A stretch of 34,226 nucleotides of DNA from an uncultured Campylobacteraceae bacterium (GTDB lineage Bacteria; Campylobacterota; Campylobacteria; Campylobacterales; Arcobacteraceae), in contig CAKZOX010000173.1 in NCBI GenBank assembly GCA_937138295.1, positions 1 through 34,226 of the forward strand. The letters are read 5' to 3'. The notes under the pieces were generated by a model. The model did not search any database and had not been told where the DNA came from. It saw only the letters and a list, made by a program, of their open reading frames with translations. The translations under genes and the position numbers were made by a program. This document shows positions 1-7,473 of the stretch, piece by piece (position 1 is the stretch's first letter; every line of letters begins with the position of its first letter).

Positions 1-33
1 TTTACTAGAGATGCTGCTGAGGATAGAGACTGA
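1..33 (+). CDS. Probable C-terminal fragment of MazG-like protein (5' end outside window)
   Basis: Frame 1 from the first base reads FTRDAAEDRD and then meets a TGA. MazG-type phage proteins commonly end with a segment of the form FTxxxAxxRDxxAExxxLE, and the frame continues after the TGA as DAEGEVLEDGK to a TAA at 67-69, which fits that pattern. The mazG gene at the right edge of the window lacks exactly this C-terminal part. I infer that the window is a circular or permuted genome cut inside mazG, with a few bases missing between the ends. The TGA would remove the last dozen residues and is probably tolerated. Alternative: an unrelated gene ending in frame 2 at 55. Confidence 0.45.
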   Translation, partial: FTRDAAEDRD

Positions 34-58
34 GATGCTGAGGGAGAAGTGTTAGAAG

Positions 59-133
59 ATGGCAAGTAAAAATCAATTAAGAGCTAAGAGACTAAAGAGA
101 CAGAAAAATAAGGAGACTAGAGATGCAGGTTAA
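59..133 (+). CDS. Small basic peptide ORF, 24 aa
   Basis: ATG at 59 opens a 24-residue frame very rich in Lys and Arg (MASKNQLRAKRLKRQKNKE then TRDAG). It starts inside the readthrough tail of the preceding mazG frame and ends 11 bases into thyX, so it fits the overlapping gene arrangement seen through the genome. The purine-rich sequence before the ATG is only a weak ribosome binding site. No family recognised. Its 3' part contains the strong AAGGAG of thyX, so it may serve translational coupling or be a chance frame. Confidence 0.3.
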   Translation: MASKNQLRAKRLKRQKNKETRDAG

Positions 134-719
134 ACTATTAGATCATACTAGATTAGATGTAGCAGATACAGCTATCTCTAAATGTTGGGATAAATCTGTT
201 ACATCAGATAAGGTATGTGAGAGAATGGAGAGAGTAGCTAATAAGAATAAACATGCCTCTACTATTGAGCACCTAGTATATAACTTTGATATTGATGGGA
301 TTAGTAGAGCATGTTTACAGGAAGTAGCTAGACATAGAATAGCATCTTATTCAGTTAAGAGTACTAGGTATACATTAAAAGAGTTAGGTAAAGAAGATGC
401 AGATATTTATGAGTTTTATGTAAAATCAGGAGAGCCTTTAGTAGATAATGCATTATTTGATCAATTATATACTTTACATGAATTGATCAGAGGTACTACT
501 ATTGCTAATGATAAGTTAAAATACTGCCTACCTGAGGCATATAAAACTAGCTTAGTTATGAGTATCAATGCTAGATCATTACAAAATTTCTTAGAGTTGA
601 GATCTAGTAAGAGTGCTTTATGGGAGATACAGGATCTAGCTGCAGCTATGTATGAGGCACTACCTGAAGATCATAAATTTCTTTTTACAAAGTTTGTTAA
701 TGGTTTAATAAAGGTTTAA
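123..719 (+). CDS. thyX: Flavin-dependent thymidylate synthase ThyX
   Basis: ThyX makes dTMP from dUMP using FAD, NADPH and methylenetetrahydrofolate in the cytoplasm. The 198-residue protein has the family signature RHR followed by seven residues and Ser: RHR at 70-72, Ser80, then TRY at 81-83. The upstream HASTIEH block (44-50) matches the conserved His/Glu-His region, and the C-terminal NARSLQNFLELR segment matches the substrate-binding helix. Length is typical of short ThyX forms. ATG 123 follows AAGGAG at 110-115. It lies between mazG and the replication genes and, with the RNR at 7731-9692, forms a phage dNTP supply pathway. No key residue appears missing. Confidence 0.95.
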   Translation: MQVKLLDHTRLDVADTAISKCWDKSVTSDKVCERMERVANKNKHASTIEHLVYNFDIDGISRACLQEVARHRIASYSVKSTRYTLKELGKEDADIYEFYVKSGEPLVDNALFDQLYTLHELIRGTTIANDKLKYCLPEAYKTSLVMSINARSLQNFLELRSSKSALWEIQDLAAAMYEALPEDHKFLFTKFVNGLIKV

Positions 720-731
720 GAAACCTATTGT

Positions 732-737
732 TATAAT
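732..737 (+). promoter_or_regulatory. Possible -10 element before the acidic repeat protein
   Basis: A perfect TATAAT sits in the 67-base gap between thyX and the gene at 787, 50 bases before its ATG. No convincing -35 hexamer is found 16-18 bases upstream, so this would be a -10-only promoter or a chance AT match. Confidence 0.25.
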
Positions 738-786
738 TTCAGTACATCAGATGAAGATGTAGATAAAAAATAAAGAGGAGACAGAT

Positions 787-1728
787 ATGTTTTTAAAAGC
801 ATATTTAGCAGGATATACTGCTATGGCATTAACTTCAAACGATTTAAACAGATTGAAGTATGCACCACAGAGAGTAGAAGATGGAGAGGTATTTAACTTT
901 AACAATAAATCAATGTTTGGAAAAGTTGAAGGACTTGAAGATCAAGTTATCTTAGATGCTAAGAGAGTTAATGAAGCTACTAGATTTACAGCAGCTTTAA
1001 AGAGAGATTATCAGGAAGGTATGGATAAGTTCATAGCTAGTCTACAAGGTACTACACCTGCAGATGAGACTGAAGAGAGTGATCCTGTACAAGAGTTATA
1101 TGCTAAGTTATATGATACAGTAGCTGCAGGAGATAAAAAAGCATTTAGATCTCTTAGAAAAGAGTTAAAAGATCAATGGTTTGCACTTGATGATGCAGAT
1201 GTAGAAGATGCTATCTTTGATTTAGGAGATGCAGTAGCAGATAAAGATGTAGATTATGCTAAAGAGATTGTAGATGGTCTAGGAGAGGATGAGCCTGAGG
1301 AAGAGGTAGCACCTGAGCCTAAAGAGTTAAAAGAAACTCCTAAGAAAACTGCTAAGCTTACAGAGGAAGAGTCTGAGATAATTGAGGATCTAAAATCAGC
1401 TATTGATGATGGAGATCAAAAAGATATAGCTGAGCTGTTAGCTGAGTTAAAAGAAGTTAATGAGGCATTATATGATGAGTGGCTTCCTGCTACACAGGTA
1501 AAGCAGCCTAAAGAAGAGGAGACTAAATCAGATAATGAGGAGGATGATAATGTAGTAGATGAGATTATTGAAGATTTAGATGCAGCTATTGCAGATGAAG
1601 ATGAGGAAGAGGCTAAAGCTTGTTTAGAAGAGTTAGCAGATGAGGTAGGTATTGACTCAGATGTGTATAAAGAAAATGCAGCTAAGTTAGCACCAAAGAA
1701 AACTAGAAGATCAAGAAGAGGTAAATAA
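787..1728 (+). CDS. Acidic helical-repeat protein of unknown function, 313 aa
   Basis: I do not recognise a named family. The protein is strongly acidic and has four related segments of about 30 residues, near 101-130, 139-166, 197-225 and 257-286. Each has a hydrophobic helix, an A-x-x-D/G-D turn (AAGD, AVADKD, AIDDGD, AIADED) and a second hydrophobic helix, suggesting a helical-hairpin repeat fold. Glu/Asp/Pro/Lys-rich linkers separate the later repeats. It ends abruptly in a basic tail, KKTRRSRRGK. The start has a good AGAGGAG site. It is two bases upstream of the SSB gene, whose product ends in a similar RRSRR tail, so a joint role in the replication complex is a reasonable inference. An alternative is a DNA-mimic or binding-decoy protein. 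Confidence 0.8.
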   Translation: MFLKAYLAGYTAMALTSNDLNRLKYAPQRVEDGEVFNFNNKSMFGKVEGLEDQVILDAKRVNEATRFTAALKRDYQEGMDKFIASLQGTTPADETEESDPVQELYAKLYDTVAAGDKKAFRSLRKELKDQWFALDDADVEDAIFDLGDAVADKDVDYAKEIVDGLGEDEPEEEVAPEPKELKETPKKTAKLTEEESEIIEDLKSAIDDGDQKDIAELLAELKEVNEALYDEWLPATQVKQPKEEETKSDNEEDDNVVDEIIEDLDAAIADEDEEEAKACLEELADEVGIDSDVYKENAAKLAPKKTRRSRRGK

Positions 1729-1730
1729 TT

Positions 1731-2372
1731 ATGGCAAATAATAAGATAAATGTACAGAGTCCTATCGGTACTCTAATGTATGTTATGGTAACAGGGCAGG
1801 GTAAAGAGAATTTTGAGGGAGATGGTTACGACTATCAATGCTGCATAGATGTACCTGAGTCTGAAGCAGATCAATTTATTGATCAAATTGAGGACTTTGT
1901 AGAAGATAATGCTCCTAAAAATGGAGAGAGAGCAGGTGTATTTTATAGAACATCTGACGATGATGATACTATTGATGATGGTATGGTTAGATTTACTTTC
2001 AAAACACAAACAGAGTTTACAGATCGTAAAGGTAATGTAAAAGATACTGAGGTAGCTATCTTAGATGCTGCAGGTACAAAAGTAAAATTACCTGAGGGTA
2101 AACTTATTGGTAATGGATCTACAGGTAGAGCTATAGGTACTGCTGTTATATGGGAGAGAGGTAATCGTAAAAAGACTGAGTATGGTGTATCACTATATCT
2201 TAATAAAGTACAGATCAAAGACTTTGTACCTTATGAGGGAGAGACTGTAGATGCTATTGAGGGTGGATCTTTCAATGGTTTTGATGATGAGTTACAGCCT
2301 GAAGAGGATGCAGCTGAAGAGGGCAACACTAGAGCTAGTGGTGCTAGAAGATCAAGAAGAAGTAGAAGATAA
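1731..2372 (+). CDS. ssb: Single-stranded DNA-binding protein, gp2.5/DUF2815-like
   Basis: Predicted to coat ssDNA during replication. The 213-residue protein begins with the OB-fold style segment VQSPIGTLMYVMV and contains KLPEGKLIGNGSTGRAIGTA near residues 120-140, typical of podovirus SSBs of the gp2.5/DUF2815 group, followed by alternating strands (SLYLNKVQIKDFVPY). T7 gp2.5 ends in an acidic tail that binds polymerase and helicase. Here an acidic stretch (DDELQPEEDAAEE) is present but is capped by a strongly basic GARRSRRSRR end, which is unusual. It is adjacent to the acidic repeat protein and just upstream of the DNA polymerase. A hairpin follows the stop. Assignment rests on pattern and context, not on an alignment. 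Confidence 0.8.
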   Translation: MANNKINVQSPIGTLMYVMVTGQGKENFEGDGYDYQCCIDVPESEADQFIDQIEDFVEDNAPKNGERAGVFYRTSDDDDTIDDGMVRFTFKTQTEFTDRKGNVKDTEVAILDAAGTKVKLPEGKLIGNGSTGRAIGTAVIWERGNRKKTEYGVSLYLNKVQIKDFVPYEGETVDAIEGGSFNGFDDELQPEEDAAEEGNTRASGARRSRRSRR

Positions 2373-2380
2373 CTTCATAG

Positions 2381-2398
2381 AGTCCTCCTAGGAGGGCT
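2381..2398 (+). terminator. Intercistronic hairpin between ssb and polymerase
   Basis: AGTCCTCCTAGGAGGGCT contains a perfect 12-bp palindrome (CCTCCTAGGAGG) extended by further pairs, and TTCA/TGAA arms flank it (2374-2377, 2403-2406). Only three T follow, so it is a weak terminator at best. It may be an RNA processing or attenuation site that lowers polymerase expression relative to SSB. Confidence 0.4.
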
Positions 2399-2426
2399 TT
2401 AGTGAACTTATGTAGAGGAGAGGAAG

Positions 2427-4208
2427 ATGAGTAAGTATTATATATGTGAGGACTATAATGTTAATATAGATCCTAATAAGCCTTTGTTTTGTGATATTGA
2501 GACACATGGATTATATTTAGAGGTTTGTTTATTTCAGATGTATCAGGAAGGGTGGAAGAGTCCTATTATTGTTAAGTATCCTGATATGAAATGGTTAAAA
2601 GATATTGTAGCTGTAAACTATACAGTATGGTACAATGCCTCTTATGACCTTGGTACTATTGAGCTGAGCCCATTTAGATATGAAGATCTTTATTATGCTG
2701 CTAAAACTGCTTACCCATTACTTGACTCTCACTCCCTGGACTCTGTAGAGGAGCACTTAGGGATAGATGTACATGATTTTATCTATGATATAAAAGAGCA
2801 TTTAGGTATCTCATTCAATGTATCAGGTATCAAAAAAGATACTACTAAGCTAAAGATGGGGAATATGACTAAGAGTGATATGCAGAAATCTTTTGCTAGT
2901 GCTGCATGTAAGAAGGCTAGATCATTTACAGAGGAGCAGTTAGTATATGCTGCAGCTGATACAATAGGTCTAGCTGAGATGTGGACTGATCGTAAACTTA
3001 GAAGAGTAATAAGATCTAATAAAGCTTATGCTGCAGATATTCAGGCTGCTAAAGATGCTCTAGTGTATCAGTATAATGGTATGCCTGTAGCTAAAGATAG
3101 ATTAGAGAGTGCTACTAGAAATGCTGAGAGAAATCTAAACAGGAATATGAGACAATTACCCCCAGGTACTAATGTTAAAAGCCCTAAAATAAAAGATTGG
3201 TTAGGTACTGCTAATGCTAATGAGCAAACTCTGAAAGGTTTAGAACTTAATGGAGATACTAGAGCTAAGTATATCTTAGGTGCTAGAAAATTCAGAACTA
3301 GACTACAGGATCTGAATAAGAAATATGCAGGGCATGATAGAGTGAGAACATTCTTTAATGCTGCAGGAGCTATTACAGGTAGATTTACTAGTACAGGTGG
3401 AGATAGAGAAGGATTTACTAATATTCAGAATATCAATAGAGATCTAAAGTATATCTTTGGGTATGCTGAGGACTCAGATAGAGTACTAGTTAATGCAGAT
3501 TATTCTACTGCTGAGCTTATTGCAGGATGTGCTATTATGAAAGTACCTAGTATGAGAGAGTGGATCTTAGATGGTATGGATATTCATAAAGCTACTGCTG
3601 TAGGATTAGCTAAGACTACTTATGAAGAGGTAACTAAGGCTGAGAGGCAGGCTGCAAAAGCTGTAAACTTTGGGCTGCTGTTTGGTATGGGTGTAGAACT
3701 ATTTAGAGACTATGCTTATTATACTTATGGTGTAAAGTTTACATTAGATGAGGCTCAAGAGGCTAAAGACTTCTACTACAGAACTCATCCAGGTATCAAA
3801 AAGTATCATCAGTATGTAGGTAAGAACTGTAAGAGATCTACATTTACTGTAGAGACTGCTCTAGGTAGAGTAGCAGGTAATAGAAGATATACAGAGTTAC
3901 TAAACATTCCTGTACAGGGATCTATTGCTGAGGCTACTAAGTTATCTATACATCACTTTTTACAAAATAATAAAGCTCTACTAAAAGATAACATGGTAAT
4001 AAACATGGTACATGATAGTATTGTAGGAGATGTTAAAAAGGATCATGTAGAAGATTGGGCTGCAGCTGTTAATGAGTCTATGCAGTATGGATGGAGAGAG
4101 GTTAGTAAGTCTGATCTATTCCACTATCAAGATCTACCAATGGGAGTAGAAGTAGGAGCTAGTCATAAGTATGATGCTTCAGAGTTTTATATTAAGGAGT
4201 TTAAGTAA
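2427..4208 (+). CDS. Family A DNA polymerase with 3'-5' exonuclease domain
   Basis: Replicative phage polymerase, 593 residues (T7 gp5 is about 700). The N-terminal exonuclease has Exo I DIE at 23-25 and the Exo III-type YAAAD further on. The polymerase domain has motif A DYSTAEL at 358-364, motif B RxxxK with NFGLLFG (R407, K411, F415, F419) and motif C HDS at 529-531. All catalytic acids are present. F415 aligns with E. coli Pol I F762 and F419 with Y766, so the O-helix differs from T7, which has Tyr at both positions. The start has AGAGGAG upstream. The stop overlaps the next start as TAATG. It should act with the SSB, the 5'-3' exonuclease, the SF2 helicase and the primase-helicase on the other strand. 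Confidence 0.96.
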   Translation: MSKYYICEDYNVNIDPNKPLFCDIETHGLYLEVCLFQMYQEGWKSPIIVKYPDMKWLKDIVAVNYTVWYNASYDLGTIELSPFRYEDLYYAAKTAYPLLDSHSLDSVEEHLGIDVHDFIYDIKEHLGISFNVSGIKKDTTKLKMGNMTKSDMQKSFASAACKKARSFTEEQLVYAAADTIGLAEMWTDRKLRRVIRSNKAYAADIQAAKDALVYQYNGMPVAKDRLESATRNAERNLNRNMRQLPPGTNVKSPKIKDWLGTANANEQTLKGLELNGDTRAKYILGARKFRTRLQDLNKKYAGHDRVRTFFNAAGAITGRFTSTGGDREGFTNIQNINRDLKYIFGYAEDSDRVLVNADYSTAELIAGCAIMKVPSMREWILDGMDIHKATAVGLAKTTYEEVTKAERQAAKAVNFGLLFGMGVELFRDYAYYTYGVKFTLDEAQEAKDFYYRTHPGIKKYHQYVGKNCKRSTFTVETALGRVAGNRRYTELLNIPVQGSIAEATKLSIHHFLQNNKALLKDNMVINMVHDSIVGDVKKDHVEDWAAAVNESMQYGWREVSKSDLFHYQDLPMGVEVGASHKYDASEFYIKEFK

Positions 4209-4399
4209 TGAATTATAAATTATTATGGCAGCTTGAGAGAGAAGAAAATGCTAAGCTTAGAAAAAAAGTTACAGTATTAGATACTGCTAATAAGATCCAG
4301 GTAGAGCTTTTAAAAGAGGCTGAGGATGTAAAAGATACACTTATGAGATCTATTGAAAGAGAGAGATCAGATTTATATGCAAGAGGAGGCATGAGATGA
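4208..4399 (+). CDS. Small coiled-coil protein, 63 aa, unknown function
   Basis: Almost entirely charged helix, with heptad-like Leu/Val/Ile spacing across residues 4-55, so a short coiled coil is likely. No family recognised. It is locked between polymerase and exonuclease by a TAATG overlap at its start and an ATGA overlap at its end, so it is surely translated with them. A structural adaptor for replication proteins is possible but unproven. Confidence 0.75.
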   Translation: MNYKLLWQLEREENAKLRKKVTVLDTANKIQVELLKEAEDVKDTLMRSIERERSDLYARGGMR

Positions 4400-5256
4400 T
4401 AACACCACAGGAAGTAGGAGATAGAATAAAAGCATTATTAGCTGAGTGGGATACTACAGATGAAGATGGTAGAAGAGCTTACCTAATTCAGATGAGAACA
4501 CTTAGACCTAGTGATAAGATACTTAGAATAGATGCAGATAGTTTATTATATTATACAGCTTATGCTGCAGCATTTAAAGATGGAGAGGCTATAGAGGGTG
4601 GATCATTTGTAGGATCTAAGAAGAGAGTAACATTTAAAGACTATAAGCAGCACTTAGATGATCTGATAGCTGATGTAGTTCTAGCATGTGAGTTAGCATC
4701 ATTTAGAAATGAGTTACCTAGATTTACAGATTATGAGCTAGTGTTTACACCATCTACTAACTTTAGATATGATATTTTCCCTGAGTATAAAAAGAGTAGA
4801 GCTCATAAACCTCAAAGTAATACACTAAAAAGATTAAAAAAATATGCTAAAAAGAACTTAGGTATCGTACCTGAAGGTATTGAGGCTGATGATTATGTTT
4901 ATTATTGGGCTAGTAAAGGACACCCTGTAGCTAGTGGGGATAAGGATGTAGTGTATTCAGTTCCTGCAGCTTACTATTATCACTCAGCTCATCAAAAAGT
5001 AGTACAGAATACTAAAGCTGAGGCTGAGAGGTTTGTACTTATGCAAACTCTAGCAGGAGATAGCTCAGATGATATACCAGGTATTAAAGGTGTAGGTATG
5101 AAAAATAAACTATTACCTGAGGGTGGTACTTTTGCTGATGTAATTCAGATTTATATTGATAAAGGTTATACTAAAGAGGATGCAATACTTACTAGAAGGT
5201 TAGTAGGTTTAGATCAATGGCATCCTAGAAGAGGAGTAAGATTATGGAAGTATTAG
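4396..5256 (+). CDS. 5'-3' exonuclease (T7 gp6 / FEN-like)
   Basis: Metal-dependent 5' nuclease for primer removal and recombination. Conserved acids are visible in order: RIDAD (D46, D48), EADD (E163, D165, D166), SGDKD (D182, D184) and GDSSDD (D222, D225, D226), followed by the helix-hairpin-helix IPGIKGVGMK. A YKKSRAHKP basic helical arch lies between the first two groups. The 286-residue length suits T7 gp6-type exonucleases. The start overlaps the preceding stop (ATGA) and AGGAGG lies just upstream. The 3' end overlaps the DUF3310 gene by 13 bases. Confidence 0.92.
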   Translation: MITPQEVGDRIKALLAEWDTTDEDGRRAYLIQMRTLRPSDKILRIDADSLLYYTAYAAAFKDGEAIEGGSFVGSKKRVTFKDYKQHLDDLIADVVLACELASFRNELPRFTDYELVFTPSTNFRYDIFPEYKKSRAHKPQSNTLKRLKKYAKKNLGIVPEGIEADDYVYYWASKGHPVASGDKDVVYSVPAAYYYHSAHQKVVQNTKAEAERFVLMQTLAGDSSDDIPGIKGVGMKNKLLPEGGTFADVIQIYIDKGYTKEDAILTRRLVGLDQWHPRRGVRLWKY

Positions 5257-5534
5257 AATGTGAGGCATGTGGTAAATTAGAGGCTGAGTGTATTTGTTAC
5301 AATGAGCAGCCTAAAGCTACTGATAAACAGGTAGGAGGTAATCATTATAAAGATAAGAAGTTACAGCCTTGGGATATTATAGATGCACTAGATCTAAATT
5401 TTTATGAAGGTAATGCACTTAAATATCTTATTAGATATAAAGAGAAAAATGGAGTAGAAGATCTTAAAAAATCTATACATTACATAGAGAAGATAATAGA
5501 AGATGTTAGCAGCACTACCTCATCAAGTAACTAA
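5244..5534 (+). CDS. DUF3310 protein with N-terminal Cys cluster, 96 aa
   Basis: Residues from about 30 match the DUF3310 pattern: QVGGNHYKD, QPWDIID, then GNALKYLIRYKEKNG and a helix ending in KKSIHYIEKII. This small domain is common in phage replication and nucleotide clusters. Its function is not established, although some members are labelled nucleotide kinases. The N-terminus adds CEACGKLEAECIC, a compact C-x2-C-x5-C-x-C cluster that could bind zinc. The start has AGAGGAG at good spacing inside the end of the exonuclease gene, and the end overlaps the helicase gene by 32 bases. Confidence 0.85.
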   Translation: MEVLECEACGKLEAECICYNEQPKATDKQVGGNHYKDKKLQPWDIIDALDLNFYEGNALKYLIRYKEKNGVEDLKKSIHYIEKIIEDVSSTTSSSN

Positions 5535-6744
5535 GTCTAAATCTATTATTAGAAAACTTAGACTATATGGCTTATGTATATTTGCAGGAGAGGTTAGAAG
5601 TGGTAAGACTGCTGCATTTATACTAGCCTCTCAGTTACTAGCTGAGGAGTGTGAGGTATGTGTTATCACTAAGAAGGATGCAATACCAGGAGTTAAGAAG
5701 TTTACACCTAGTATAGAAGTTACTAACTACCATCAGTCAAAAAAGCTAGAGCCTAAATATAAGATAGTGATCCTAGATGAGTGCCATAGATACATAACAG
5801 GTTACCCTAAGAGATCTCAAATATGGAAGGATGTAGCTGAGATAACTCTAGCTGCAGATTATATAATTTTCAGTAGTGGTACTCCTACTCCTGAGAGTTA
5901 TGCTATGCTATTTAATATGTTAGCTCTTAGTGCAGATAGCCCATGGAGAAAATACGATCTAAGTAAGAGTAGGAAAACTCCTTACAGCTTATGGCATGAT
6001 GTATATGGTATCAAGTATGAGAAGAGTATAGGATGGGATGATAAAAAAGATAAGCCTAAGTTTGCTATAGGATGGGATAGAGTTAAAGAAGATATGATCA
6101 TGAGAGATATTGAGCACTTAATAGTATCAATGACTAGAGCTGAGGCAGGGCATAAGTTTGAGCCTACTGATAAGCTACATAAGATACCATTAACTGAGCA
6201 GCAGGAAGAGATTTATACTAGATTAGAAGATGATAAGCTATATGAGATGGATGAGAAGTATACAGTACTAGCAGATACACCTAGTAAGTATATTCAAAAG
6301 TTACATCAAGTAGCAGGAGGATATGTTAATGCAGTAAATGATTATGATGAGAGTGAGAGTAAAGTTTTTAAAGTAGAGAGTAATAAAGTTCAATATATAA
6401 AAGATAATTTTGATCCAAAAGAGACTATAATATTAGCCTTCTATATACCTGAGCAGGAATATTTAGCTAGTATATTTCCTAATGTAGGATCTATTACTAA
6501 AAATTCTGATGGAGTAGACTATAGCCATTTTAAAAATATGGTTATTTATAGTATGGGTTTTCCTGCATCTACATATCAGCAGGTTATAGGTAGACAGTTG
6601 AATTTTGTTACAAGAAAAGAAGAGGTAATCATACACTTTTTAATAAGTGGTATTGATCAATATGTTTATAGAGCTGTTAGTGATAAACAGAGCTTTACAT
6701 CTAAATGGTACTCTGAGAACAGAGTAACCGTACAAGGAGAATAA
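5503..6744 (+). CDS. SF2 helicase / DEAD-box-like ATPase
   Basis: A 413-residue superfamily 2 helicase. Walker A is GEVRSGKT (29-36), the DExH box is DECH (92-95), motif III is the SSGTP segment, and motif VI is QQVIGRQL (359-366) with the arginine finger R364. The compact two-RecA-domain layout is like SNF2/DEAD-type helicases that sit beside polymerase in many podoviruses. The start is inside the DUF3310 gene with only a weak Shine-Dalgarno, so translation is probably coupled. It may remodel replication forks or recombination intermediates and does not replace the primase-helicase. Confidence 0.9.
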   Translation: MLAALPHQVTKSKSIIRKLRLYGLCIFAGEVRSGKTAAFILASQLLAEECEVCVITKKDAIPGVKKFTPSIEVTNYHQSKKLEPKYKIVILDECHRYITGYPKRSQIWKDVAEITLAADYIIFSSGTPTPESYAMLFNMLALSADSPWRKYDLSKSRKTPYSLWHDVYGIKYEKSIGWDDKKDKPKFAIGWDRVKEDMIMRDIEHLIVSMTRAEAGHKFEPTDKLHKIPLTEQQEEIYTRLEDDKLYEMDEKYTVLADTPSKYIQKLHQVAGGYVNAVNDYDESESKVFKVESNKVQYIKDNFDPKETIILAFYIPEQEYLASIFPNVGSITKNSDGVDYSHFKNMVIYSMGFPASTYQQVIGRQLNFVTRKEEVIIHFLISGIDQYVYRAVSDKQSFTSKWYSENRVTVQGE

Positions 6745-6755
6745 AAATGACTAAG
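6734..6755 (+). repeat. 22-bp direct repeat, left copy
   Basis: AAGGAGAATAAAAATGACTA plus AG is identical at 6734-6755 and 7272-7293. It spans the ribosome binding site, the start codon and codons 1-3 (MTK) of the gene at 6747. Flanking bases differ on both sides, so identity is limited to this block. Confidence 0.95.
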
Positions 6756-7292
6756 TTAATTGAAACATTTTTTAAAATGTTAGATAAAAATAACCCTAAG
6801 GAGGAATTAAATCACATCTATGTTGATAAAGAAAACATAGTACTTACTAATACAGTATGGTTAATAATAATTAAACATGATTTAAATATTGAGAAACCAA
6901 TATTACTTATAAATGATAAAGCTAAATATAAATATGGTAATCTACAATATAGTGATATATTTGGATGTACTTTTATAGATGATAATTTTAACTACCCTGA
7001 TTATACAAGAATATTAAGGAAAAATAATGACAATATGTCAATAGGATTTTGCAATATTCTTGAATCTATATATGAAATTCAATTTAATAATAATATTGCT
7101 ATATCTTATAAAGTTTTAAGTGATTTAAATAAACTGAGTAAATTAGTTTTTATAGATAAATATGATTATGTTTCAAATACTTTACCCTTATCATTAAAAG
7201 GTGAATGTAATGATAATAGCGGTTATGATTATGCAATAGAGATAATGATGATGCCTTATATATGTAAAGAGAAGGAGAATAAAAATGACTAA
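6747..7292 (+). CDS. Atypical 181-aa protein; possible diverged sliding-clamp-like fold
   Basis: No family is recognised with confidence. Codon use is visibly different from its neighbours: more AAT, TTT and ATA, fewer GCT/GCA/AGA, and a higher AT content. The protein is rich in Asn, Ile, Lys and Tyr. An early segment (HIYVDKENIVLTNTVWLIII) and the late PLSLKG...AIEIMMMPYI recall the start and end strands of beta-clamp domains, where a similar '...MPM' motif closes the fold, but this is only a pattern impression. The gene lies exactly between two copies of a 22-bp repeat that contains its own start and the next gene's start, so it looks like a recently gained or swappable cassette. It sits between helicase and nuclease genes. 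Confidence 0.7.
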   Translation: MTKLIETFFKMLDKNNPKEELNHIYVDKENIVLTNTVWLIIIKHDLNIEKPILLINDKAKYKYGNLQYSDIFGCTFIDDNFNYPDYTRILRKNNDNMSIGFCNILESIYEIQFNNNIAISYKVLSDLNKLSKLVFIDKYDYVSNTLPLSLKGECNDNSGYDYAIEIMMMPYICKEKENKND

Positions 7293-7293
7293 G
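7272..7293 (+). repeat. 22-bp direct repeat, right copy
   Basis: Second copy of the repeat at 6734-6755. It supplies the ribosome binding site and MTK codons of the gene at 7285. The stop codon of the 181-aa gene (7290-7292) lies inside it, so recombination between the copies would delete that gene cleanly and leave one intact start. Confidence 0.95.
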
Positions 7294-7473
7294 ATATATG
7301 AGGGTGGTGGTATTTATACTATCAGTTTTGGATGCAGTGGTAAGACTATTGAGCTAACTGAGGATGAGATAAAAGAGATCTTAGAAGAGGAAACAGATAA
7401 GCTAGTAAAAGCCAAAGAGGCATTAGATAAAGCAGTAGATATTATTGAGAATATATTAGATGAAAGAGAGTGA
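7285..7473 (+). CDS. Small protein of unknown function, 62 aa
   Basis: The N-terminus reads as a short beta segment (YEGGGIYTISFGCSGKTIEL), then an acidic helix (TEDEIKEILEEE) and a second helix with regular Leu/Ile/Val. No family recognised. The start codon lies in the right copy of the 22-bp repeat and carries a strong AAGGAG. The end overlaps the VRR-NUC gene by 14 bases and terminates in TGA. Codon use is like the main genome, unlike the gene before it. Confidence 0.75.
   Translation: MTKIYEGGGIYTISFGCSGKTIELTEDEIKEILEEETDKLVKAKEALDKAVDIIENILDERE

Noticed and set aside
1773..2218. Two - strand open frames opposite ssb
   Set aside because: Antisense to a well supported gene, no ribosome binding site, low-complexity composition.
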